Source: Chlorobiaceae bacterium
GTDB taxonomy: Bacteria > Bacteroidota > Chlorobiia > Chlorobiales > Chlorobiaceae
NCBI GenBank assembly: GCA_012972835.1
Contig: JABDHK010000012.1
Location: 1 to 64,000, forward strand
DNA: 64,000 nt
Reading direction: 5' to 3'
Below are positions 29,359-41,300 of the stretch, piece after piece. Below the pieces are notes generated by a model. That model was not told where the DNA came from and ran no database searches. It saw only the letters and a program-made list of their open reading frames with translations. Within the stretch, counting starts at the first letter, position 1; each line of letters opens with the position of its first letter. The position numbers were made by a program, and so were the translations under genes.

Positions 29359-32300
29359 TTATAGCCCCTTTAATGGCCCCTGCTCATTAGCTGTAATGCC
29401 CTTCTTAACCTCATTCATGAGCGCCTGCACTCCTTCAACGGGGATTGCAGGCCAGGTGATACCCAGCTTTTCAAGCAACAATTGCGTCCGGTCTGAGGCA
29501 ACCACCACTTTATCTGTTTTGCCCAGAAGTGGGGAGTCGGATTGAAGGCTGTAATTTTCAACAGTTTCTGCAAGGGCCGATTCCATCTCCGGTTCATCAA
29601 TCGCAAGCTGAAGCCTTTGAAGGAACTCGCCAATGTCGCAGGAGTGGACGATTTTTTCCATTCCCTCCACCACAAGAATAATATCGGCCAGCCGGTCTTG
29701 GCGTGAACTCTCTATATGGTGTATCTCATTGGTTAATGTTTTTGTGTCAGCAAGCGCCATGAGTGAGCGTGCAACCACATCGACATGACTGAGTGATGCA
29801 TTGAGCTCCGCAGGGATGACTCCAAGGCGCAAAAAGGCAACCAGTTGCCGGAAGAAGGCGTTATCCCGGATGTTTTGCTGTAACCTTGTGCTGTCGGTCG
29901 CAAAAGCAATGTTTCCAACTCGATGGATGCAGGCGTTTGCCAACTCCCCGCGTGAAGCAATCACCAGACGTTCGGCCTCCTGTTTGGTTCGGATGTAGTA
30001 GTTATCGTCAGGTGTTTCCGGGGCAAAGTCATACTCGGTATAGAGCCTGAAGCTGTCTGAAGCGCTATTGCCGAATACCGACATGGTCGAGACAAAGTGA
30101 AGGTCTGAGGGGGTCGGCTTCCGGCGTGCAGCCAGTGTTACAAGGTGGCGTGTTGCATCGACGTTGTCGGCAAGAAAATCATGGAAGAGGCCTATATGAT
30201 TGACATTGGCGGCGCAGTGGTAAATGGCATCCACACTATCAGAAAGTTGGTCATAATCATGGTGAGAAAGAAGAAGTTCCGGATGTCGCAGGTCACCAGC
30301 CACTACCTTCAGGCGTGGGTTATCACGTAACTGAGAGCCAGTCTCACCTCCAAAATAACATGCCAGAACCTTTCCAACCCTTGCGTGTGCCGATTGATTG
30401 TCCGTGCTGCGTACCAGCGCTGTTACATTGATCGTCTGGTCGGCAAGTAGCTCCCGCAGGAGATAACTTCCGAGATAACCTGTAGCGCCGGTCAGCAGGA
30501 CATGACGGTACGAGTTCCTTGATACAAGTTCATGCTCAAGATCAGAGCAAATGCGGGCTTTATAGAGTATGCGCTGAGGACGCAATGCTTCTTCACGTTC
30601 ACTCTCGATTGCCGCTTGAAGTTCCAGATCATGAGCATATTTGGCAGAGAGAGCCCCAATAATCGAGCGAAGGTGGTCAGGGCGAGGTCGGCAGCAGAGG
30701 GCAAAATCTGAAAGAACGGGATGTTCGTAAAGGTTATTGACATGACACTGGTATTCACGACGGAGTTGGCTTATCACAGCAATGGCCTTAAGACTGTCGC
30801 CCCCGATTTCAAAAAAATTATGCTCTCGAGCAACCATTTTCTGATGGAGCTGCTGTTGCCAGAGCTCCGCGACTCTTTTTTCAGCAGTGTTTTGTGGTGC
30901 TGTTTGCTGCGAATAGCCATTATTCGGCGTTGTACCGGAAGTGGCAGAACCATTACTTGTTTCAACACCATTGAGGAGCAGCTGGCGATCAACTTTGCCG
31001 GCAGCATTGAGCGGCAGGGCTGCGATTCGGACGACTGAGGCCGGAATCATGTACGAGGGGAGTGCTTCTGAGAGATAGCTGGCCCACTCTGTCTGAGTTG
31101 GAGTTGCGGTTTGCGAATCCATTGTGACAAACGAGCGGAGCACCTGGGTGTGGTCCGGGAGTGCTTCCACTATAGCGACCGCCTGTTTTACGCCTGGACA
31201 GCTCATAAGCCGATGCTCGATTTCGCCAAGTTCAACGCGCTGACCACGCAATTTGACCTGTGTGTCTCTTCTTCCAAGGATTTGCAATTCACCTGATCTG
31301 AGCCAGCGGCCAAGATCGCCTGTACGGTAGCACCGTTCGCCTGCAAAATCCACAAAAGAAGCCGCAGTGAGATCTGGCCTGTTGAGGTAACCTGCTGCAA
31401 GCCCTGCTCCAGCAAGCCAGAGTTCTCCTATCACACCGGGAGGCAGGATGTTGCCGCATTCATCGACGATGTAGATTGCTATATTCGACAATGGACGGCC
31501 TACTGTAATCTGCTCGGTATCAGGATGGATGCGGCCTAATGCTGACGCAGCTGTATTTTCTGTAGGGCCGTAGCCATTAAAGTATTCAAGCCTGGTTGCG
31601 TAGAAGAGTGCATCTTCCGGAATCGGTTGCTCACCGACAGTCATCATAATGCGCAACCCGGGAAAGTCTGAATGTTCGAACAGGCGCAGATAGGATGGTG
31701 ACATCGTTGCAATAGTGACGCCGAGCCTCTTGAGCAAAGAGTGCATCCCGGAAATATCGTTCATCTCTTCCCGCCTTATTGGCACCAGTGCCGCGCCGGT
31801 TGACCATGTTATAACCAGATCACTGATCCATAAATCAAAGGATGGTGAAGAGAGCTGCAGTAAGCGATCCTCACAGGTCATACCGAAGATTTCAGCCTCT
31901 CCCAGAGCAAGATTAAGCAGGCCTTCATGAAGCAGGACAACTCCCTTTGGAAGACCAGTTGAGCCGGATGTATAGAGGATATAGGCCCTGTCATCGGGTC
32001 TGCTTGTCAGGTTGATCTCCGGTGTCTCAACTGTGCCACAAAGAATGTTTTCAGGGCGTAACGTAATAAAGTTACCACCACTGAGTTCAGGAGGCAAAGG
32101 GAGGGTGTCGAGTACAATGATGATGCGCAGCTCTGCGTCCCGGGCCATAAAGGCAAGTCGTTCTGCCGGAAGGTCTGCCGTTAATGGCAGGTAGCAGGCA
32201 GCGGCTTTCCAGATTGCAAGAACAGTTTCTGGCAGGGAAGCTGACCGTTCAGTAAAAACACCGACCGTTTCCCCACGCTTTACACCAAGTTTGAGCAGGG

Positions 32301-35300
32301 CATTGGCCAAGGCATCAGTCCTAAAGTTTACTGTTTTGTAGCTTTGCATGCCAGCATCGGTTACTATTGCCGGATGTTCAGAATGCGTTTTTGCTATCCT
32401 GCGAAAGAGCTCAGGGAAGGAGGTCGCTGACCAGGAGAGGAGAGGGCCCTGTTGCCACCTGTCGAGCAGCTGTTTTTCTTCAGGCAGAAGACGAGGAAGC
32501 TCTATCTCGTTGTGGTAAACTTTTCCCCCGAGAAACCTCATCCACCCCACAAGTGAATCAAACCAGCCATTGGCGGTATCCTCCGTATAGATGGCGGCAT
32601 TAGCATACCATGTCACGATAAGGCCACCATCTGGCACTCCTTCATGCACAAGCACGAGATCCTGTGCTGGCCCATTGCGTCGCAGCTCATAGCTTATCTC
32701 ACCAGATTCCGGAAGTGCAATTCCGGTAAAAATGAGATCTGATTCAGATGTGATCTCTACAGCCGGGTTTTCTGTGGCAGCTATATCAAAGAGAGGATAA
32801 CGGCCAGGGTTTGTTGCATGAGTATGCTCCTGCCGGAAATCACCGTAGATACGGGCAAAAGGGTAGCGGGAGTGCTGAAGTGCTTCAGCAAGATTCTGTT
32901 GCATAGTCTCAACCGATCGCTCGAAAGAGTGTGATTCGGCACCATGGCATGCAAGAGGGAGCATATTGATAAAGTAGCCGATTGTTTGCGCTTCAGCTGC
33001 AGATTGGCGGTTTGAGGCTGCTGTACCCAGCAGAAAGCCTGAGCGTCCGGTTCGACGCCGTACTTCAACTCCAAGCAAGGTGAGCATGAGCGCATGGAGC
33101 GTCGCCTTGTTTCTCTGTGCAATGGTGCGCAGCGCATCGACCGTGCTCCGGTCGAGACGGGTTCGAAAACAATGGCTTCCCGGGCAGGAGGTGGCTGAAC
33201 GTGTTTTTGCCCGTGGCTTGTCAAGAGGCCATTCACCGAGAGCCTCGGGTGCTCTTATAAGAAGTTCTGCAATGACACCTTTCCAGTAAGTTGCATCACG
33301 AAGAGCTTCTCTGCCCTTGAGATATGCGACCTCCCTGGCGGCACTATAATCAAATCCGATTGCCAGCGGAGGCAGTATTTTACCTTTGATCAATGCAGAG
33401 AGTTCATTGATGAGAATACCAAGTGAAAGGCCATCACTCACAGCATGATGCATGACCAGCCAGAAAATCGGCAAACACCCTTCAACCTCCATCAGGCCTG
33501 CACGCCAGAGACCCGGAGTGCTCATGACCAAAGGTGCACTCTGTCGACTACTGATAATTTGGTGTGCTTCATCATAAGAGGTCACAAACTGGAATTCAAG
33601 GCTCTTATCCAGTTTTTTTGAGATGAAACGTCTCAGAATACCGGATTCGTCTTCATGGAAGCTTGTGCGCAGCGCATCGTGTCTTTTGATAAGTTTATTC
33701 CATATCGCTTGCCATGGATTGACTGATAATGTTGTATTCCCTTGCACAATAAGTTTTAAGGAGAGATTGAACCCGCTGGTGTCGACTCCTGCCTGTTCAG
33801 CGGTCCAGAACTCGCGTTGGCCGAGCGTGCATAGATCGGTTGTTAGAGTGATTCCTGCTTCAGTTGGTTGAGCCATGCGCACTCTTTCAGCGAATCCGGC
33901 AAGCGTTGGTTCAGCGAAAAGCTCTCTGGCTGGAATCTCGCACTCAAGGGCTTTTTCAAGCTGGTGAGCAACCGCGATTGCCCGCAGGCTGTGCCCTCCA
34001 AGTGCAAAAAAATTGTCTTCACGATGTATGGGACTTTTCCCCAGTATGGTTGCCCATATTTCAGCGATGCAACACTCAAGCTCATTTTGAGGTGGCGTCA
34101 ACCCTGATGGTAAGGAGTGTTTTTCCAGCAGGGCAAGAAGTGCTGATCGGTCAACCTTGCCCGAAACAGTCAATGGAATCGATTCTACAGGAATCACTCC
34201 GGATGGAATCATGGAGGACGGCACTCTCTCTCTGAGGTGCTTTTGCCAGTCAGCGATATCAGGCATTTGTGCGCCAGTTTTCAGACGGACAAATGCCCAT
34301 AGACTTTTTGCTCCTTCGTGCTTTGCATGAAGGAGAACCACAGCTTGAGAGAGTGCCGGATGGGTGGATAACGCATGCTCGATTTCGCCAGGCTCAATGC
34401 GGATACCGTTCATCTTAACCTGACTGTCAATACGGCCAATGATCTCAACTATGCCATTCCTGTGCCAGCGGCCAAGATCACCTGACTTGTAGTAGCGATA
34501 GCCAGAAGGCGTCGTTATGAAACTTGAGTGCGTCAGTTCTGGCTGGTTCAGATATTCCTGACTGATGCCCATCCCGCCAAGCAATATTTCGCCTGTGACC
34601 CCCGGAGGAAGGAGCTCTCCATGCCTGTCGCAGATGTGTAGGCTTGTATTCGGCAATGGTTTGCCCGCCGATATAAAATCATGATTATCTGCATCCAGGA
34701 GAGCCATTGTGCTGGTGATGGTATTCTCTGTCGGGCCGTATGCGTTGAAATAGTGAAGCTTTGAGGCATATCTCTGCACATCGCCGTACACTGGTGCTTC
34801 GCCGCCTGTGATGAGAGTACGGAGGGATGGTGGCAGTTGTGTTCCTTCAAAAAGCGCAAGGTAGGTTGGTGTAATATCGGCAAGAGTGATGCTTGCTTCC
34901 CGCACAAAGTCAAGCAAACGGTTTGGCGATTCAATGATTTCATTGGTCACATGGCAGATCGCCGCGCCGCACGCAAATGGCACACCGAAATCTGACAGCG
35001 AGACATCGAACGATGGAGAAGCAAACATCAGACAGCGGTCAACATGAGTCAAGCCTGATATTTCAGCAGCACCGAGCGTCATGTTCACAAAGCTTCTGTG
35101 ACTGATCAGCGTACCTTTGGGTTTTCCGGACGAGCCCGAAGTATAAATAATGTAGGCTGTATCATCGGGAGAGCCTGCAGTGATTACTCTTGTTGAGTGT
35201 TGCTGTCGAAACGGTTCTGATAACTCTTCAGGGCGCAATGCATTTGGCAGTTTGTCAGCTAACTGCTCAGGCACGGCAAGAGCGTCAAGCACTATAAGGT

Positions 35301-38300
35301 GCGACACCGCAGCATCTTGCACCATAAAGATCAGTCGTTCCTGTGGCAGCTCTGATGCCAGCGGCAGGTAGGTTCCGCCAGCTTTCCAGATACCAAGAAC
35401 AGCGGCAGGGAGGTGGGGGGATCGTCCGGTCAGAACACCCACAACGATTTCTCGTTTGACACCCTGGTACAAAAGAGCGTGGGCAATGAGATTGGCCTCC
35501 TCCTCAAGATACCGATAGGAGAGGGAGCTGTTTCGGGTTATGACAGCAGGGCGATCGGCCTGACCAGGTCGGTCAACTACTCTTTCAAACAGTTCATGAA
35601 AGCGTAAGTGCGGTCGCTCAACGGTTTCGCCATCTCCCCAATCGAAAAGGAGTGTTTCTTCTTCCGGCAGGAGCTGTGGCAGTGGTTGTGCCGAACGGAG
35701 AGGATCAGCGGCAAGCCAGCGGGCCCATCCGCTCAGAGCATCTAACCATATTCGTGCGCTCTCTTCGGAGTAAAGTGCCGCATTGACATGCCATTGGAGG
35801 ATGAGTTCGCCCCCTTCCTGATTCTCATGAATGAGCACCATATCCTGTCCGGGAGATATATCAGTGTGCACATACTGAGGGGATTTTGTTGCATTTATTG
35901 CCCTTGTGAAGCGGCAGGATGCACTATTTCGGCGTGTTCCTGGGTTTTCAGTTACAGCGATATCAAAAAGTGGATAACGCTGAGGATTCCGTATCTCTGG
36001 ATGATCATTCCAGTATGCACGGTAGATATGAGAAAATGGTAAACGGGCATGCTGTAAAGCCTCAGCAAGAGTGTGCTGTGTTGCTTGCAAAAGATCACCA
36101 AAACATTGCCCTGCTCCCGTCTTGAGATGCAGGGGAAGCATGTTTACACCATAACCGACTATGTTGGCATCAGATGCTGATTCCCGGAGGGATGCAGTTG
36201 TGCCGATCACAACATCAGTACGTCTTGTACGACGCCTCACTTCCAAAGCGAGCAGTGAAAGTATCAGAGCGTGCAGGGTTGTTTTATGGGTTCGTGCAAG
36301 AGTTTTCAGGCCTTCAGTTGTCTGAGAGTCGAGGAGTAGTTCAAGCCGATGGCATCCAGGTGGGTTTGTTGAAGAGCGTGGCATATCAAGAGGCCACTCC
36401 TCAAAAGCGGTAACAGGGATTTCCTGTAACGCGCTTTTCCAGTATTTCAGGTCGTTGTTTGCATGGAGAGAAGCAAAGTATGCCTGCTCCCGGTACGCAA
36501 ACACCGTTCCACTCTTACAGGGTACGGGAAGATCACCGCTTGCCAGTACTATGGTCAATTCATCGAAAAGCGTGCCTGTCGATTGGCCATCTCCAACAGC
36601 GTGGTGCAGTGCAAGCCAGAAATAACGCTTATGTTCATCACAAGCCTCAACGAGACCCGCGCGCCAGAGCGGCGCAACATGCATAGGCAGTGCGTTGAGC
36701 TGACCTTGCCTGATGTGAGCCAGTGCTGCGGCACTGGATTCAACTGCTGCAAATTCAAGTGTATCGTCAATCTCTTTTGCAACCCTGCGTTTCAACTGAC
36801 CGCTCCCATCATCCTCAAAAAAAGTACGCAATCCCTCATGGCGTGCCACCAGAGTTGACCAGGCGTTCTGCAAGCGATCTTGAGTGATCTCCCCGTTGAC
36901 GAGATAGCAGACAGGAATGGTGAATGTACGGGTATCCAATCCTGCAGATTCTGCAGTCCAGAACTCTTTTTCTCCCTCGGATGCCAGATCAGTGATAGTC
37001 AGAATCTCTTGCTCCTCAAGAGCTGGCAATGACTCTATTTGTTCAACAAAAGCCGAAAAAACCGGAGCAGCAAAGAGAGCGCGAGCTGAAACTTTTCGCC
37101 CAAGACTCTCAGTGATACGGTGTGCCAGGGTTACAGCAAGCAGGCTGTTTCCTCCAAGTGCAAAAAAGTTGTCATGTCGGGTAACGGGTTGACCCAGCAC
37201 ATCACTCCAGATGGCCGCAATGTGTTGCTCAAGTGGGCCCTGAGGTATCTCGCGATCAACCCTGTTATCCTGCTGCTTTGCAAGAGCGAGAAGCGCATCC
37301 CGATCGACTTTTCCTGCGAGTGTAAGAGGGAAGGTCGTGAGAGATATGATACTTGCCGGGATCATGTGTACCGAAAGCCGTTCAGCAAGAAATGCCTTAA
37401 TCGAAGCCTCGGCAGGGGATTCATTAATTTTTGGCTGAATAAATGCCAAGAGCACCTTAACGCCACTATCAAGTTCCTCTGCAACAACAGATGCATTGAG
37501 GATTGCTGGATGCTTACACAGTGTCTGCTCAATTTCACCAAGTTCAACACGTTGTCCGTTCAGCTTGATCTGATGATCAATACGTCCGCTGATCTCTATT
37601 TGCCCATCTGCTGTCCATCGGCCATAGTCTCCTGAACGATAGAAGAGTCCATCAGGTGTCGATACAAAGCACCCTGCATTCAGCTCATGACGGTTCACGT
37701 ATCCATGCGAAATCCCCATACCACCAAGCCAAAGTTCACCCTCAACACCGGGAGGCACCTGAGAACCGTTACTGCGCTTTATCGAAATACGCAAATTTGG
37801 GAGGGGTCGTCCTACGGTTATGGGAATTTCCGGATGGTGATCGCTCATCACACGTCCTCCTGCAACAACGATGGTGGCTTCTGTCGGTCCGTAAAAGTTC
37901 CAGAACTCACTCCGGTCGGCATGATGTCTTACATCGTTATGATTTGGCGCCTCACCACCAGTAAGCAGAATGCGCAATCCCTCAAAAGGCAGCTCTTCGC
38001 TGACTCGAAGGTATGAGGGAGCATGGAAGGCGACAGTGACACCGGCTTCCCGGTAGTAACGCTTCAGTAACCAGGGATCTTCCCTCAGGGCTGGTGATAC
38101 AGGTACCAGAGCGATTCCATTCAATAACCCGTGTCCCAGCTCCCAAAGGGAAGCATCAAAGCCTATGCTGGAGACTAATGACATCCGGTCTTCAGGCTGC
38201 AAACCAACTCTTTCGGCAACTCCAAGAACGGCATTGATATAGGCTCTATGTGTTACAGGAACCCCTTTCGGTTTTCCTGTTGTGCCTGATGTGTAAATGA

Positions 38301-41300
38301 TGTAGGCAATGTCATCCGGTGAGCCATCAATGTGTGGACGTTTGCTGGATGCCTTGCACTCCTCAGGTCGGATAACAGGGGCGACAGAATCACAGAGAAG
38401 TTGCGGTATGGCAAGCCCGTCAAGAACGACAAGAAATTCCGCCCCTGCATCTTTTACCATGATGGAGAGTCGGGTTGCAGGATATTCACCGGGAAGCGGC
38501 AGATAGGTTGCACCCGCTTTCCATATTCCCAGCACGGTTGCAAGGATGTCAGTCGGGCCGGAGGCGAGCACAGCAACCCTGCTTCCTCTTTCGACGCCCT
38601 CTTCTATCAGACGATGAGCAATACCATTGGAACGTTCATCGATCTCTTTAAAGGTTTTATTCCTTTCCCGACTGACAATGGCCGGTCGCTCTGGATGCTT
38701 CTCTGCCACTGCTTGAAAAATTTCAAAGCAGCGTCTTTTAGGTCGAGCGATCTCCTCTCCTTGTTCCCATTGTTCAAGAAGAGCTTTTTCCTGGGGAAGC
38801 AGTGCAGGAATTGGCTCTTCAATCCGTTCAGGCTTTTCAGCAAGCCATCGTGCCCATGCCGCGAACGAAGAAAGCCACCCTTCGGCACTCTTCCGGGAAC
38901 AAACATCAGGATTCCAGGTCAGGAGAAGATTCACTCCGCCACCACTTTCCGGGCAGGGTTCATGGCTGAACGAAAGATCAAGACCTGCAGCCGGGTGTTC
39001 AAGTTCTCCGGCCAGAGTCAATGGCTCGAGGGTAATACCGGCAACATTATCGATGCATATCCTTGGTGGAATAGCGGTCAGGGCGATATCAAAGAGAGAG
39101 GCACGTGAACGCGAACGAAGGTCTGGATATTTGTGCCGGAACTCCCGATAGAGAAGAGCTGCAGGATATGTGCCATGTTCGACTGCTTCAGTGAGCGATG
39201 ACTGGGTGCTTTGAATCAGAGTTGAGAGGGGGATGTTGCCCTTCTGCATGAGGATTACAGGAAGAACATTAACGAAGTGCCCGATGGCGTTTTCGCCTCC
39301 AGCCGGACGGATCGATATTCCGCTGCCAACCATGATGTCTCCCTCTCCACTTCGTCGTCTGATCTCGACGGCAAGGAGTGAGAGTAACAGCGCATGCATA
39401 CCGGCTCCATTTTTTTTCGCCAGGCGACCCAGCCTCTTCACTGTTACAGCATCGAGCTGTTCGGCAAGCGGTTTCGCTCCTCTTCCGCTGGGTAACGAGG
39501 CCCGTTGACGGTGTGACTCCCTTACATATTCATCGAAGGCTCTGGTGCCTCGTCTGATAAGGGATTCAAGTTTGTTTCCCCAGAACTCCCGGTCACCGGC
39601 AAAGCGATCGGAAGCAAAGTAGCGCTGTTCAGCATGACTTGCCATGGCGATGCCGTTTTGCGCTGCGGGTATAGGTCTGTCAGCAAGAAGATCAAGCAAA
39701 TCCTCCTGGATCAGTCGGGCTGATGTTCCGTCAACTACCGAGTGGTGAATGACGAACCAGAAAAGTGTTTCATTGTCATGCTCAAGAGTGATCAGGCCCG
39801 CTCTGACAAGTGGTGGAGTTGTAAGCAGAAAGCGCTCATTTGCCCAATGTTTCACGATCTCCCTGGCAACCTCAATTGATGAGCATTGATCCTGCAACAA
39901 TGATGCATGACCATGAAGTTCATTGAATGGAGTAGTTCTCCAGCGAAGCTCTCTCTTTTCATCCATATAAAATGCAGAGCGCAGGGCGGCATGTCGTTCA
40001 ATCATGTGTGACCATGCCGTTTGCCATACCCCAGGTTGAGGCACCCGACCGTGGACTCTCAGAATCCGCACAATATGAGAGGCTGCCGCTGATATGCCGA
40101 TTTCCGAGGCAATCCAGAAATCTTCCTGATCAGAGGTGGCAATATTTTCAGCTGGCGTATCATCGTTAATGCCGGAGGATTGATCCTGTAACATTACAAT
40201 GTGTGCAGCAAGTGATTCCACCGTCAGAGAACTCAACACCATCTGAACAGTGACCTTATATCCCGTCATTCGCAACCGCTGGCTTACTGCAATAGCCATA
40301 AGACTTGTTCCACCAACTGCAAAGAAATTGCTTTCCCGCATGATCGGCCGCACATCAAGGAGCTCTTCCCAGATCCCTGCTATTAAAATTTCCACTTCAC
40401 CTTGAGGCGGCATCCCTCCCGCCAGTTCAAACTCTTTGCGATAAAGAGAGTCCGCGATATCAAGCAAGGCCTTTTGGTCGACTTTACCTGCTGAATTAAT
40501 CGGGATTTTTTGCAGGAGTGCGACCTGGGCAGGTATCATGTATGATGGCAGCGTTTTCCTTAGAAATTCGCGCCAATCAATCTCTTCTGCCTGATTGGTA
40601 TCAGCACACTCCACACAGGCGACAAGTCGCCCCTGCAGGAACAAGGCTGCGGCCTGTCTCACGATGGGGTTTTGACGCAATGCAAGTTCAATTTCGCCGA
40701 GCGAGACCGATTGTCCGGAAATTTTCACCACGTTGTCTGCCCGTCCGAGCGCCTCAAGCTCACTGTTTTTGTTCCAGCGAGCGAGATCGTGTGAGCGGAA
40801 AGCACGTCCGAAAGGTGTTTCAACAAAAAATTCGGCACTCAGTTGGGGCTGTTTGAGATAGCCTGGCGAAATACCGATGCCGGTGACATAGAGTTCTCCG
40901 ACCTCTCCTTTCGGCACCTCATTACCAAAATTATCGAGCAAATGAACAGCATTATTGGCAAATGGCCGGCCACTTGGAATCAGCCCCTCTTCTTCAGGAT
41001 CAACACGATGCATGCAAATCGCACCACAAACTTCCGTAGCTCCGTGTACATTCCAATAATCAACAAATTGTGCATAATATTTTGCATCATCGATATTAGG
41101 GCGTTCACCAGCCGTAATTATACAGCGGAGTCCATTTGGTACCGTTCTCTTCAGCAGATGCAGATAGGATGGGGTAAACATTGCTATCGAAACAAGATGT
41201 CTACCCATATACTCGAGTAGATGTTCCGGGTTGTCGATTATTGAACGGGATACGGGGACATAAGCTGCTCCCGAGATCAATGGAAGGCAGAGTTCGCGAA

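Noticed and set aside
38332-39108. A 258-codon plus-strand frame
   Set aside because: It is antisense to the large NRPS over the end of its first C domain and the start of the second A domain, whose motifs are in the minus-strand frame. No domain is seen in it.
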